Source of the DNA: JABDIY01 sp963803845
Lineage (GTDB): Bacteria > Actinomycetota > Acidimicrobiia > Acidimicrobiales > SZUA-35
DNA length: 64,000 nucleotides
NCBI GenBank assembly: GCA_963803845.1
Contig: CAWDNZ010000005.1
Coordinates: forward strand, 2,405,952 to 2,469,951
Direction of reading: 5' to 3'
In this document: one piece after another, positions 27,029-35,651 of the stretch
How positions within the stretch are numbered: position 1 is the first letter of the stretch
Layout: every line of letters begins with the position of its first letter
The notes under the pieces: generated by a model
Told to the model about the DNA's origin: nothing
Seen by the model: the letters and a program-made list of their open reading frames with translations, nothing else
Database searches by the model: none
Position numbers and translations under genes: made by a program

Positions 27029-27976
27029 TCATTGCGCCCTCGCAAAGCTCTTGGCGGTTGCGGCAAGAGAAACGGGCAGCGGCGTTGACTGCTGCTGGAA
27101 GCGCTGTTCGAATGCACTGGAGTCGATGATGAAGTCGTTGTCGAATTCGTAGAGCAGCTCAGTCAGCTCGCCTGCGGGTTTGTTGAACCTTCCCACGATC
27201 TTCAGCAACCAGGGTGGGGTCGACGCGACCTTCACTGGCTTACCGACCGCCTCCGCGGCGATCTCTGCCATCTGCCGTTGGCTGACCGCCGGAGCCGACG
27301 GTGCGTGCCAGGCGCGCCCCCAAGCGGTGGAGTCGCCGGCCAGTGCAACCATCGCAGCCGCAATGTCCGGAACATACGTCACCGAATGGCGAGCGTCCGG
27401 ATCGCCCAGAACCCGGACGGTCTTGCCCTTCACCAGCGGACCGAAGAAGATGTCGCCGTAGCTGGATCCGTCGACGCCGGGACCGATGAAGTCGCTGGCA
27501 CGAATCGCCGCAACCTGGATGCGGCCCTGATCGTGGGCGATCTTCAGGTCTTGCCACATCTTTGCTCGAACCGCGCCCTTCTTGGTGGTAGCGACGAGTG
27601 GGAGGTCCTCTGTCATCGGTTGATCTACCGGGCCGTAGCCATACAGGTTGTCGATCACGATCAGCGGGACGCCCGCGGCTTCGCAACCGGCGACGATCGA
27701 TTCCTGGAGCGCGGGGAACTCTTCAACCCACTGGTGGTACGGGGGCTGAGCGGTGTGGAACACGATCGACGCATCGCTCAGAACATCAATTGCGGTGGCT
27801 CGGGTGCTGATGTCGGCGGCCACGCTGACAGCGCCGCCGAGCAGGGTTCCTGATCGTGAAACAACCCGAGGTGCAAGTCCGTTCTTCACGAGTGCGGCAG
27901 CGAGGGCGGACCCTACTGCGCCGGCACCGAGGACCACCGGAGCTCGGAAACGACTGGCAAGATCCTGGGCGGTCAT
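27029..27976 (-). CDS. NAD-dependent epimerase/dehydratase-family oxidoreductase
   Basis: A 315-residue Rossmann-fold protein. The glycine-rich nucleotide site is VVLGAGAVGSALAAALV near the N-terminus; the typical catalytic YxxxK is replaced by a diverged VIDNLYGYG segment, as in atypical extended SDR members. GVDGSSYGDIFFGPLVKGKT and SVTYVPDIAAAMVAL follow the NAD(P)-binding extended-SDR pattern. I chose ATG 27976 because GGAGG lies about 8 bp upstream; an in-frame start seven codons earlier lacks a site. Substrate unknown. Confidence 0.82.
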   Translation of the reverse strand: MTAQDLASRFRAPVVLGAGAVGSALAAALVKNGLAPRVVSRSGTLLGGAVSVAADISTRATAIDVLSDASIVFHTAQPPYHQWVEEFPALQESIVAGCEAAGVPLIVIDNLYGYGPVDQPMTEDLPLVATTKKGAVRAKMWQDLKIAHDQGRIQVAAIRASDFIGPGVDGSSYGDIFFGPLVKGKTVRVLGDPDARHSVTYVPDIAAAMVALAGDSTAWGRAWHAPSAPAVSQRQMAEIAAEAVGKPVKVASTPPWLLKIVGRFNKPAGELTELLYEFDNDFIIDSSAFEQRFQQQSTPLPVSLAATAKSFARAQ

Positions 27977-28352
27977 AAGTCTTCCTCCAACACCCACGTG
28001 TGGTTCGGGTCAGACACCGCAGGCTGTGCTCGTGTCTACCACGAAAGAGGCTATCGAGCCCCTCGGCCCGCTCAGGGGCATCGATCCCGCGTTCCAATTC
28101 CCCGACCAGCGGCGAAAGCCGAGTTTGGGAACGCCCTGGCCGACGGGAACGTGCTGCCCGATGCCCCAGATCCGCCTGCGGCCCGTTAGTGGTGGACACG
28201 TCCCAGGCCGCCTGCGGTAGATGAAGCCTGGGGAGAAAGCCCTTGATGCGGCCGGAGCGTGTGACAAATGCCACGGTTTTGGTGGAACATTCGTCACTGC
28301 GTCAGTTGGTCGATCGGGAGGAAAGTTGGAATACCCCTCTCAAGGACCTGTC
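27977..28352. other. Gap of about 375 bp with no supported gene
   Basis: The reverse strand can be read as a short arginine/proline-rich frame, but its composition is that of non-coding high-GC DNA and it has no ribosome site or recognisable domain. I see no RNA gene or repeat here beyond the promoter space of the epimerase gene. Confidence 0.5.
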
Positions 28353-28544
28353 ATGGCGACAATCGTTCATCGTCATCCTGAAGACCTGCGCAGCGGGTCG
28401 CTGAGACTCGCCGCACTACTGGTCGCCGTGGCAACACTTCTCGCGACGATCATTATCGTTCGGCAAATTGGCGGCGACGATACCGCCAGCAGGACCGCCA
28501 CCGCGCCGGCACCCGCCGCCGCGGTCACCGTCAACGACCGTTGA
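28353..28544 (+). CDS. Small single-pass membrane protein
   Basis: A 63-residue protein starting MATIVHRHPEDLRSGSLRLA with one hydrophobic helix (residues 18-37, LRLAALLVAVATLLATIIIV) and a short Ala/Pro/Thr-rich exterior tail. AAGGAC lies 7 bp before ATG 28353. No family is recognised. The coding evidence is the clean membrane helix and the ribosome site; it could also be a spurious frame. Confidence 0.45.
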   Translation: MATIVHRHPEDLRSGSLRLAALLVAVATLLATIIIVRQIGGDDTASRTATAPAPAAAVTVNDR

Positions 28545-28714
28545 CGGTGATCACGGTAAGCAACTTCGCATGTGACATCGACCTTTTCCAAGCCAACGGA
28601 CTGACATGACACTAGACCTCGCCTTCACCGCATCGATGGCCACAACCGGCATCTATTTCGTATACCTAACCGCAACATCGCAAACACAACATCGCAAACG
28701 CAAAGGCGGTGATA
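28545..28714. other. Short gap with no supported gene
   Basis: Between the small membrane protein and the transposase remnant. Open frames here are short and of mixed composition; nothing supports a gene. The gap may be the edge of an old mobile-element insertion. Confidence 0.4.
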
Positions 28715-28840
28715 TCACCACGGTTTGGGGTCGGCGTGGCCGGATCCGGCGGTGTTCGATGTCGTCGAGGTCGGCGGTGAAATCAAACCGGTGTAGTTCT
28801 TGGCGTTGTCGGTGACGACTGCACGGGGACCCCTCCACAA
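28715..28840 (-). pseudogene. Fragment of an integrase-core (IS481-like) transposase
   Basis: On the reverse strand one frame gives AVVTDNAKNYTG, the second-Asp region of DDE integrase cores, and after a one-base shift the next frame gives ADLDDIEHRRIRPRRPQT, like the HRRTRPYRPQTNGK region that precedes the catalytic Glu. The intervening helix is shortened and the catalytic Glu part is missing. This is a decayed remnant of about 40 codons without terminal repeats I can identify. Confidence 0.5.
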
Positions 28841-28939
28841 GCCTCCGGGTAGGTCACCGGCAGGCACCCCAAACCACCCGGCAATGTCCGAGTCTCCGAG
28901 ACCCTCGACTGGAAGCAATAGACCCATAGCTAGTAGTTA

Positions 28940-28993
28940 TCGAGACGCGTCGAAGGTGTTGGATAGCAACACTTTCGGCGCATGTCGGTGAAT
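28940..28993 (+). repeat. Palindromic repeat family C, copy 2
   Basis: About 54 bp, CGAGACGCGTCGAAGGTGTT then GGATAGCAACACTTTCGGCG and GTCGGTGAA; highly similar to copy 1. It lies beside the transposase remnant and upstream of the membrane protein at 29054. Confidence 0.75.
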
Positions 28994-29053
28994 TCGCGCC
29001 ACGAGCAACGATGGCTAGGGTGAAGCTGTGAGCATCACCGAGGATCGGTTGCG

Positions 29054-29509
29054 ATGCAGTACCTGACCGAACGGGGCCAGCCGACGTACCTGCGGGTGGT
29101 GATGCTGCTGTTGGGCGTGCCAAATCTGGTGACCGGTGGGTGGGCGCTGGCATCACCGCAGGGCTGGTTCGACAATTTCCCGGGCTGGGCTCCATCACTT
29201 GTGGCGGCCTATCCCCCGTTCAACGAGCACCTTGCGCTCGATGCCGGCGCGGGGCTGTTCGCTTCCGGGCTGGTGATGACGGTGGCAGCGGTCTGGAACA
29301 CACGCGATATTGCCATCGTGGCGTGCATCGCGTTCTTGGCGTTCGCTCTCCCCCATGCGGTGTGGCACTGGGTCAACCCGTCGGATGAGCTGGTGGCCTC
29401 GGAGGATGTAGTGTCCACCGCCAGCCTCGTGCTGGCAGTGGCGGGGGCAGCGTTCGTTTTGGCGTGGCAGTGGCGCAAGATTGAAGTGAAAGGTGAAGTG
29501 ACAGCATGA
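29054..29509 (+). CDS. Four-helix integral membrane protein, unknown
   Basis: The 151-residue product has four hydrophobic helices (about residues 13-32, 63-82, 88-108 and 120-142) with a conserved-looking PHAVWHWV at the third helix end. Such small proteins are widespread in actinobacteria and unassigned. Its stop overlaps the start of the following carboxymuconolactone-decarboxylase-like gene (ATGA at 29506-29509), so the two are translationally coupled and likely work together. Confidence 0.72.
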   Translation: MQYLTERGQPTYLRVVMLLLGVPNLVTGGWALASPQGWFDNFPGWAPSLVAAYPPFNEHLALDAGAGLFASGLVMTVAAVWNTRDIAIVACIAFLAFALPHAVWHWVNPSDELVASEDVVSTASLVLAVAGAAFVLAWQWRKIEVKGEVTA

Positions 29510-29997
29510 GCATGTTGACGCCAATAAAGGTGCTGCGGCGAGGGCCAACATTGCCCGGTCCGTATCGCGTTGCGTTACGCCACAAACCGACGTTCTTCGG
29601 CAAGCTGGCCATGGAGCGGTGGGTGGGGATGAGCCGGTCAGTCGATGATCGGTTGAAGACGATGGCGCAGCTTCGGGCGTCGGCTCGGATCGGATGCATG
29701 TGGTGACACGATCTAGCACTCGCCCTCGGCCGTGAGCTGGGGCTCGACGACACCACGATCGACGCCATCGCCGATTGGAAACACACCGACCGTCTGACGG
29801 GTGTGGAGAAGCTGGTTCTCGCCTACACCGAGGCACTTACCGACACCCCGGTTTCGGCGGACGACGCCATGCGAGCAGAGCTCAAGAGGCATTTCTCCTC
29901 CAGGCAGATCGTGGAGCTGACTCATGCGATCGCGTGGGAGAACGCCCGGGCCCGATTCAATCGCGGCTTCGACATCCAACCCGACGGCTACCAGTAG
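29506..29997 (+). CDS. Carboxymuconolactone-decarboxylase/AhpD-like protein with in-frame TGA (possible selenocysteine)
   Basis: The frame from ATG 29506 is interrupted by one TGA at 29704-29706 and then continues for 96 codons with full family similarity. Residues 54-67 read AQLRASARIGCMW-TGA, so Cys64-x-x-TGA67 falls exactly on the CxxC pair of this family; the downstream part (LALALGRELGLDDTTIDAIA, VELTHAIAWENARARFN) is intact. Two explanations fit: Sec insertion giving a CxxU redox site, or a Cys-to-stop mutation. CxxC members reduce peroxides or disulphides. A weak hairpin follows the TGA. The intact reading frame on both sides and coupling to the upstream gene argue that the gene is in use. 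Confidence 0.65.
29719..29736 (+). promoter_or_regulatory. Possible SECIS-like hairpin after the in-frame TGA
   Basis: CTCGCC-CTC-GGC-CGT-GAG can form a six-pair stem with a 3-nt bulge, beginning 12 nt after the TGA, close to the spacing of bacterial SECIS elements. The apical loop does not carry the usual conserved G near its start, so support is weak. Confidence 0.25.
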
Positions 29998-30093
29998 CCC
30001 GGTCCCGCGAGTTCGCGCTGGGAGTCATGGCTCCGGTCATGGAAGTGATCCGATTCGAAGTTGTCTAAGGCGTTGGGAACCTAGTGTGGAGGT

Positions 30094-30714
30094 ATGGACC
30101 AGCTGCCCCCTAACCACCACGGAGACAACAACGCCAAATTCGGCGGCCTGACTGGCTATCTCTGTGCGCTGAGCATGATGGTGGGGCGCGGCGGGGACGG
30201 CGATTTCGTCTCCAGACTGGCCGGAGTATCCGAGAGCGATCGTGTTCTGGACATTGGCTGTGGTCCGGGCACAGCTGTCCGAATCGCCGCGGCCACGGGC
30301 GCCTCCGTCACCGGCGTAGATCCGGCGCAACCCATGCTCAACGTGGCCCGGTTGCTCACCAGGATCCGACGTCCGGCAGGCCCGACCGACTGGATCCGGG
30401 CCAGCTGTGAAGACATTCCGGTTCCGGCCGACACGTATTCGGTGTGCTGGTCGTTGGCATCGGTCCATCACTGGCCTGACCTCGAAGCTGGCCTCAACGA
30501 GGTGCGTCGCGTCCTAAGGCCACGCGGACGGTTCATCGCGCTCGAGAAACAGTCGCCGCCCGATGCTGACGGGCTCGCCAGCCACGGCTGGACAATCGAC
30601 CAGGCCAACCGGTTCGCGGCGATGCTCCCCGACTTCGGCTTTGGGTTGGCCACGGTGGGAAACAACCAACACGGTCGACGCAAGGTCTTCACCGTGAGCG
30701 CGTCACTCACCTGA
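30094..30714 (+). CDS. Class I SAM-dependent methyltransferase
   Basis: A 206-residue methyltransferase (Methyltransf_11 type). Motif I is VLDIGCGPGTAVRIA at residues 50-64, motif II GVDPAQPMLNVA with the acidic ribose-binding Asp, and the post-I region ends SLASVHHWPDLEAGLNEVRR, characteristic of ubiquinone/menaquinone- and small-molecule methyltransferases. ATG 30094 follows GGAGG at short spacing. Substrate cannot be told. No obvious operon partner; the next gene is 200 bp away. Confidence 0.9.
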   Translation: MDQLPPNHHGDNNAKFGGLTGYLCALSMMVGRGGDGDFVSRLAGVSESDRVLDIGCGPGTAVRIAAATGASVTGVDPAQPMLNVARLLTRIRRPAGPTDWIRASCEDIPVPADTYSVCWSLASVHHWPDLEAGLNEVRRVLRPRGRFIALEKQSPPDADGLASHGWTIDQANRFAAMLPDFGFGLATVGNNQHGRRKVFTVSASLT

Positions 30715-30911
30715 ACAACGACTTCCGAGCGAAGGTGAAGACCTTGCTGCTCTCGCAACTACTCGGTGCCGTCTGGCTCGAGGGCTTCCTCCGCCACTCC
30801 AAACACGGCATCACCATCACCGACCGCGTGTAAACGAGCGATCGCCCACCCAAAGGGGGCTGCCGGTAGATTGATGGCTGCTATAGACCGTCCCGCATCG
30901 AGGAATAGCCC

Positions 30912-31265
30912 ATGGCAATCGAAGAAGTCGACGAGTACTTGGCGAAGCTCGATGAACCCAAACGATCGACGCTGCAGCAACTCCGAAAGTCCATCCTCGC
31001 CACAATCCCCGACGCCGAACAGGGACTGTCGTACGGCGTTCCGGCGTTCCGCATTGACGGTAAACCAATCGCCGGATTCTCAGCGGCCAAGAACCATGTC
31101 AGCTATCTCCCCCACAGCGGACAGATTCTCGCAACCCTCAGCGCAGACGAGCTCAGCGGCTTCAGCGCATCGAAGGGGGCGTTGAAAATGCCAGTCGACA
31201 CACCGCTGCCCACCACCCTCGTCCGCAAACTTATCGACGCCCGTCGAGCCGAGGCCGGCGTCTAG
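30912..31265 (+). CDS. DUF1801 family protein (YdhG-like)
   Basis: A 117-residue protein: MAIEEVDEYLAKLDEPKRST, then LRKSILATIPDAEQGLSYGV and PAFRIDGKPIAGFSAAKNHV, the standard DUF1801/YdhG pattern, with SYLPHSGQIL following. The family has an alpha/beta fold related to frataxin-like or CyaY-like folds and no established reaction. GAGGAA lies about 8 bp before the ATG. A second, more divergent DUF1801 member is encoded 1.8 kb downstream. Confidence 0.88.
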   Translation: MAIEEVDEYLAKLDEPKRSTLQQLRKSILATIPDAEQGLSYGVPAFRIDGKPIAGFSAAKNHVSYLPHSGQILATLSADELSGFSASKGALKMPVDTPLPTTLVRKLIDARRAEAGV

Positions 31266-31331
31266 CATCTTGACCGCCCCGGCGACTCGCCACGGACGTG
31301 CGCTCGCCGCTCGCCACGGTCTGCACTCTCA

Positions 31332-31378
31332 TCGACTGCGTCGAAACTGTTGGACAGCAACACGACGCGTCTCGGTGG
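31332..31378 (+). repeat. Palindromic repeat family C, copy 3 (divergent)
   Basis: About 47 bp; ATCGACTGCGTCGAAACTGT then TGGACAGCAACACGACGCGT and CTCGGTGG. It keeps the GCGTCGAAA and GACGCGTCTCGGTG ends and the central TGTTGGACAGCAACA hairpin, but is shorter and in the opposite arm arrangement relative to copies 1 and 2. Confidence 0.6.
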
Positions 31379-31395
31379 TCACGGACAAACGACGC

Positions 31396-31797
31396 TTAGC
31401 CGCCGGACACTTCGGTCTCGGCTCCGTAAGGTCGGGTGATGATTTCCAGAAGGTGCCCGTCGGGATCATTCCAATAGACGCCGCTGCCACCGTCGTGATG
31501 GTTGATCTCACCAGCGTGACGTTTCGATGGGTCCGACCAATGCTCGATCCCCTTGGCCGTGATGCGTCCATACGCAGCGTCGAACTCATCTTCACTCACG
31601 AGGAAGGCGAGGTGAAGCGGCGTGAGGTCACCGCCAGCCCAGTCGGCATAGTCCAGCGACACACCGTTGCCCAGGTCCACAACGAGAAAGTGCCCGAACA
31701 AGTGCCGAGGCGGGTCAAGCCCGAGAATCTCGACCAGATGTCCCGCGCCGACTTGCTTGTCTGCACACCAGACGATCACGTGGTTTAGATCAGCCAC
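31396..31797 (-). CDS. VOC/glyoxalase-superfamily protein
   Basis: A 133-residue single-repeat pair VOC protein starting at GTG 31797. It begins ADLNHVIVWCADKQVGAGHL with the metal-ligand His of the first strand, and ends SGVYWNDPDGHLLEIITRPY where the family places its second-half Glu ligand. LHLAFLVSEDEFDAAYGRI is the middle strand-helix. This subgroup is typical of actinobacterial glyoxalase-like proteins of unknown substrate. It is transcribed toward the DUF1801 gene and away from the lipoprotein gene. Confidence 0.88.
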   Translation of the reverse strand: MADLNHVIVWCADKQVGAGHLVEILGLDPPRHLFGHFLVVDLGNGVSLDYADWAGGDLTPLHLAFLVSEDEFDAAYGRITAKGIEHWSDPSKRHAGEINHHDGGSGVYWNDPDGHLLEIITRPYGAETEVSGG

Positions 31798-32033
31798 ACC
31801 CGGAGCGTACTTGAACTGGGTCTCGGCGTGAAGTGGCCGTGGACAGCGCTCGGGGGCGGAGTGGTACTCACTGTTCGCTTCTGTTTGACTTTGTGACCCG
31901 CTCGCCCAACCATGAGGTATGCGAACGCCCGCAATCGAGTCGACGAATTTCGACCATTCGGTCTGGTCGTGGTCCCGTGCTGGCGAAGCAGAGCCGACCT
32001 ATGTCACCGACTCAACGTTTCGGCGGTGCTGAT

Positions 32034-32567
32034 TTGAGGACGGTTGGCGCTGGCCTTCTCTCGGTGGTGCTTCTGATCATCAGCGGCTGCACCACCGTAG
32101 AACGGAATACGGAGGAGGTTGCGCGGGTCCAAACCGGCGCGACACTTGGATCTACCGAGTTGTCTCTCGACGTCACCGTGGGCCCGAGTGATCGGAATTC
32201 CGAAGACCTAGCTCGAGTGCTTGCGCAGGCAGAGGAACGAACCGTCGCTCTTGACCGGCTCACGGCGCCCCTCGTGAGACGAGGACTAACCGAGGAGGCG
32301 GCGGTTGTCGCCGTGTGCGGCGCTCTGGGTCAGGTTGTACTGCAGGGTCCTGCCCTGAATCGCGAGGTCCTGTTTCGGATCATCTTCGCTAACCTCGTCA
32401 CGTCTTTTCGCGGCGACCCGATCGGTGCGCTGGCTGCGAGTCAAGGCGTCGTCAACGAGCTCAGTGACGGTACGGCAGACGATCCAGTGTGGGCACGGGC
32501 GGCGTTATCAAAATCTGGGCATTGCTCACCGAGGAAGAGCTGGACCGATTCGGCGATAGCGGGATAA
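32034..32567 (+). CDS. Lipoprotein, paralogue of the remnant at 44187-44497
   Basis: I place the start at TTG 32034, because the paralogue at 44187 has ATG at the aligned position and because this start creates a proper lipoprotein signal: LRTVGAGLLSVVLLIISGCT with lipobox Cys19. The mature 159-residue protein is soluble with a helical C-terminal half (RIIFANLVTSFRGDPIGALA, then ASQGVVNELSDGTADD). No family is recognised. The 110 bp upstream share words with the upstream region of the paralogue (CAACCATGAGGTATG), so the whole segment was duplicated. Longer in-frame starts upstream are less likely. Confidence 0.65.
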   Translation: MRTVGAGLLSVVLLIISGCTTVERNTEEVARVQTGATLGSTELSLDVTVGPSDRNSEDLARVLAQAEERTVALDRLTAPLVRRGLTEEAAVVAVCGALGQVVLQGPALNREVLFRIIFANLVTSFRGDPIGALAASQGVVNELSDGTADDPVWARAALSKSGHCSPRKSWTDSAIAG

Positions 32568-32707
32568 ACGCCCGCTTAGCTAATAGGGGGAATTGCTGAA
32601 AGGACCGCGCGCGATTGTGCCTTGACTCTCGTGTTCGGGATATTCGAGAATGGTTTTACCATGGTGTTCCCTGAGAATCTTCTCCCAACGGACAGGGGCA
32701 GACGCCG

Positions 32708-33160
32708 GTGACCGGCGGCGGCCGGGACACGGCGATCGCAACCGACAGTGTTTCGAGTGGGATGCCCGAAGCCGTGGCAGAGGTGTTCAACACCTATCCC
32801 GATGAGTTGCGATCAAGACTGGTGAGGCTGCGGCAACTCATCCTCGACACCGCTGACGGGCTCGAGGGTGTCGGGCCAATTGAGGAGACTCTCAAGTGGG
32901 GCCAACCAAGCTTCCTGACCAGCGAGACCGGGGCCGGCAGCACGATCCGGATCGCTCCTGCCGGTCCCAAGTCGACTCATGACTACGGCGTGTACTTCAT
33001 CTGCAGCACCAATCTCGTCTCTTCGTTTCAGACCATGTTCGGCGATTTGTTCGAATACGAGAAGAACCGCGCTCTGCTGTTCCACCTCAACGACGCCCTG
33101 CCAACAGACGAGCTGTCTGTTTGCATTGCCATGGCCCTGACCTATCACCTGTCTAAGTAG
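32708..33160 (+). CDS. DUF1801 family protein
   Basis: A 150-residue protein (GTG start) with the central pattern LVRLRQLILDTADGLEGVGP, IEETLKWGQPSFLTSETGAG and DYGVYFICSTNLVSSFQTMF, marking a DUF1801 member of the longer type. It shares the family fold with the gene at 30912 but little direct similarity. Function unknown; cytoplasmic. The gene stands in a run of single small genes without operon overlap. Confidence 0.8.
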   Translation: MTGGGRDTAIATDSVSSGMPEAVAEVFNTYPDELRSRLVRLRQLILDTADGLEGVGPIEETLKWGQPSFLTSETGAGSTIRIAPAGPKSTHDYGVYFICSTNLVSSFQTMFGDLFEYEKNRALLFHLNDALPTDELSVCIAMALTYHLSK

Positions 33161-33222
33161 TCGATGGTCGTGACGTCTCGGTCCGATGCGACTGTTGTGC
33201 TGGCGAAACTAGGCTCGATCGG

Positions 33223-33510
33223 ATGATCATCGTTGCGGGCTACTTACGTCTTGATCCTGATGAGCGAGCGAGCTACCTGGACGGTTGCGTTGAGGTTGCC
33301 CGAGTGGCGCGATCGGCAGAAGGGTGCATCGACTTTCACCTCTCCGCCGACCCGATTGAGCCGAGTCGTATCAACATCTTCGAGCAATGGGAGTCCGTTG
33401 AGGCCGCCGAGCAATTCCGCGGATCCGGGCCGAGTGATGACCAGCAGGCCGCGATAATCCATGCGAGCGTTGCTCAATACGAGATTGCGAGCACGTCCTC
33501 GCTGACCTAG
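33223..33510 (+). CDS. Antibiotic-biosynthesis-monooxygenase (ABM) domain protein
   Basis: A 95-residue ferredoxin-like-fold protein: MIIVAGYLRLDPDERASYLD, EGCIDFHLSADPIEPSRINI, then FEQWESVEAAEQF, the classic ABM/YgiN pattern in which EGC and E-x-W-x-S are conserved. Members degrade quinone-like compounds or haem or act without a cofactor; the reaction here is unknown. ATG start with the family's usual position of the first strand. Confidence 0.9.
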   Translation: MIIVAGYLRLDPDERASYLDGCVEVARVARSAEGCIDFHLSADPIEPSRINIFEQWESVEAAEQFRGSGPSDDQQAAIIHASVAQYEIASTSSLT

Positions 33511-33541
33511 ACACGACTCTCCGCCTTTGAATCCAGCGCCA

Positions 33542-33613
33542 GCCACTGGATCCGTGTAATCCGCAGCCCGTAGCGCCCTAGAGGGCACCCAACCATGCGG
33601 ATCACGAAGTGGC
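33542..33613 (+). repeat. Palindromic repeat family B, copy 2 (divergent, long arms)
   Basis: Outer arms GCCACT...TAATCCGCA and TGCGGATCACGAAGTGGC enclose the family B core GCGCCCTAGAGGGCACCCAAC. The core matches the other three copies; the arms differ, suggesting arm replacement or an older copy. Confidence 0.6.
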
Positions 33614-33691
33614 TGATCTCGGCCGGTTCTCTAGCCAGCGGGCATAATCGCCTGCAGACTGCTCAAGATTCGTTTAGATACTTTAGTTTAC

Positions 33692-35312
33692 GTGCCGACC
33701 TCTTCCTTCACAGGCCTCGACCCCGAGCGTCTGGACGACTTGGCGGCAGAGCTCCGGCGCCAGTCGACGGTCTTGGATGACGCACACCGATCTGTTCGCA
33801 CCGCACTGGGGATAGCCGACCTAGTGGACAGCAGCATCCTGCGTCGACTGGCGGACCGCTCCGAACGGTTCCAGATGATCGCCGACGAGCTGGACGGTCG
33901 AGCCCAGATGGTCAGAGACTTCGCACTGGGGTTCCCCAGCCCCGCGGCAGCCGAAGCAGCAAGAGCCCGGATCACTTCCGGTCTCGATTCGTTCGACACA
34001 ATCGATGAACTGACCGAGAAGGTCGACAACTGGGCTGGCAGCGACAATGACCCGCTGCTCGATGATCTGGTCTACCGACTTCACCAGGCTCAGGCCGACG
34101 ATAGGGCCTACCGGGCATTGTGGGCTGAATGGGCGGCCGGGCTGGTAGCGCTGGAAGAAGCAGACCTCGCTGCGGAACAGGCATTAACAGACATCCGGTC
34201 TTTCCTCCATGTGGATAATCAGAGCGGGTGGACACCCTGGCACGACGGCGATGCCGAGGTCACTCCCGAAGACGCAGCCGATGCTCTGGCGATACTCGCC
34301 GCCTTGGAAGAGGTGCCCCTGGCGCTCGTGGTTGACCAGCTCAACCAAGCCGAGCTGAATCGACTTGCGGACGGGCTGGCCGGCGATGCAACCCATGCCG
34401 AAAAGCCGTGGGGCCACTGGGTCTGGTCACCAGTCCAAGCTCCGGTGCGGGAAACGAGGAACTGGGTTGGCGAGATCTCTGCCGCCGGAACCGAGGCCTC
34501 TACCGGCTTGGCCGAGGGCTTCTACGCAATGGGAACACAGCAAGGAGGACCCAGCCCATACAACCCGTATCCCGCCAACCACATCGAGGAGCACTTCAAC
34601 GAATCCGGCCGGATCGTCCTGGAGGGTTCGATACCGCTGTTGTCGAACGGCGCCAGATGCACCACCGGCGACGGTTGGAGCTGCGTCACCTTTGGTGCGG
34701 AGGTTGCGCTCTGGGCCGCAGGCGAAATGGTGGGCGGCGTCATCGTTTCGACGATCGCCAGGACCCCGGTGATGACAATGGTCCGAGTTCGCCTTCACGA
34801 CGGAAGCGAACGAGTAGTCGCAATCATCAACCAACGAATCCGCCACAGCACCGACGAGGTCGTCGTTACGCCGACGCTAGATCTCGCGACCCGAACCCTG
34901 ACCCAAATTCCCTGTCGCCCCTTCACAGCGGTGTTGTCGACCCACTGCTCAACGCCGGAAGAATCTCGACCAATCCGCTCGACCATCCACTCCCCTCCCG
35001 GTTCCCGAAAATCCCGGCAGAATCAAAGGTTCGTGTTCTGGCCGCCCACCCTGGAGCAGTCGAATACGGTGTGGAATTGGAATTGCACCCCGAAACCAAT
35101 CAGACTGTGACGATTCGAATTCACGGTCCGGACGGACTGGCCCCGACAGGATCCAAATGCATCCCAGGGAGACGTTGTACGCATCCTCGTGGAAAGCGTC
35201 CGATGGATGCAGAAGGCAACCTACATCCGCCGGGTATCTTCAAGCCGAACAGCCCACACTTCGATGAGGCTCTCTTAACGATGTTCACATCCCATGGCCG
35301 GTGACAGAATGA
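33692..35312 (+). pseudogene. Polymorphic-toxin-like protein, frameshifted near the C-terminus
   Basis: From GTG 33692 about 400 residues read well: a helical N-terminal module (LDPERLDDLAAELRRQSTVL) like WXG/T7SS-type export domains of actinobacterial toxins, a central helical region and a hydrophobic segment (ALWAAGEMVGGVIVSTIA). Near 34915 the frame shifts; the next frame carries the probable toxin domain (AESKVRVLAAHPGAVEYGVE, LELHPETNQTVTIRIHG). Near 35275 it shifts again to end LNDVHIPWPVTE with a stop at 35312 that overlaps the immunity-like gene's ATG. Each shift is one base. The toxin family is not recognised. Either a decaying gene or assembly indels. Confidence 0.6.
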
Positions 35313-35651
35313 ACGACAGATCAAGCGTGCTCCCCGAAGGCTTCGCCCACATTCTGGAGCGACTCAACGATAGCGACCCATCTCAACGTGAACTCTCCGT
35401 GGACCAATTGACGGATTTCGTTAAACACCTCGGGTCGCTTGCTTCGGCAGTCACCGGCTGCGTTGTCATGGCCTACCTGACAGAGACCGAGAAAGCCGCA
35501 GCCGAATCTCAGCTCAGCGTGATCGCAGACATCTGCACATTCAACGATATTCCTGCCGCAGTCTGTGAACCGATCACAACGCAATTAGCCGACCAGAACT
35601 ACGAACCGTGGGAGCAGGGTCATCGAAACCATCGCCGACATGATCCGTTGA
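35309..35651 (+). pseudogene. Immunity-like protein, frameshifted at its 3' end
   Basis: ATG 35309 overlaps the toxin's restored stop (ATGA). The product begins MNDRSSVLPEGFAHILERLN and is a small helical protein (about 112 residues if repaired) ending EPWEQ then VIETIADMIR after a one-base shift in GCAGGG near 35615. An all-helical small protein coupled to a toxin-like gene fits an immunity protein, but I cannot assign a family. Left unrepaired the frame runs into an Arg-rich tail, which supports the shift being an error or a recent change. Confidence 0.55.

Noticed and set aside
27786..28297. Reverse-strand Arg/Pro-rich frames upstream of the epimerase
   Set aside because: No ribosome site, no domain, and composition typical of non-coding high-GC DNA.
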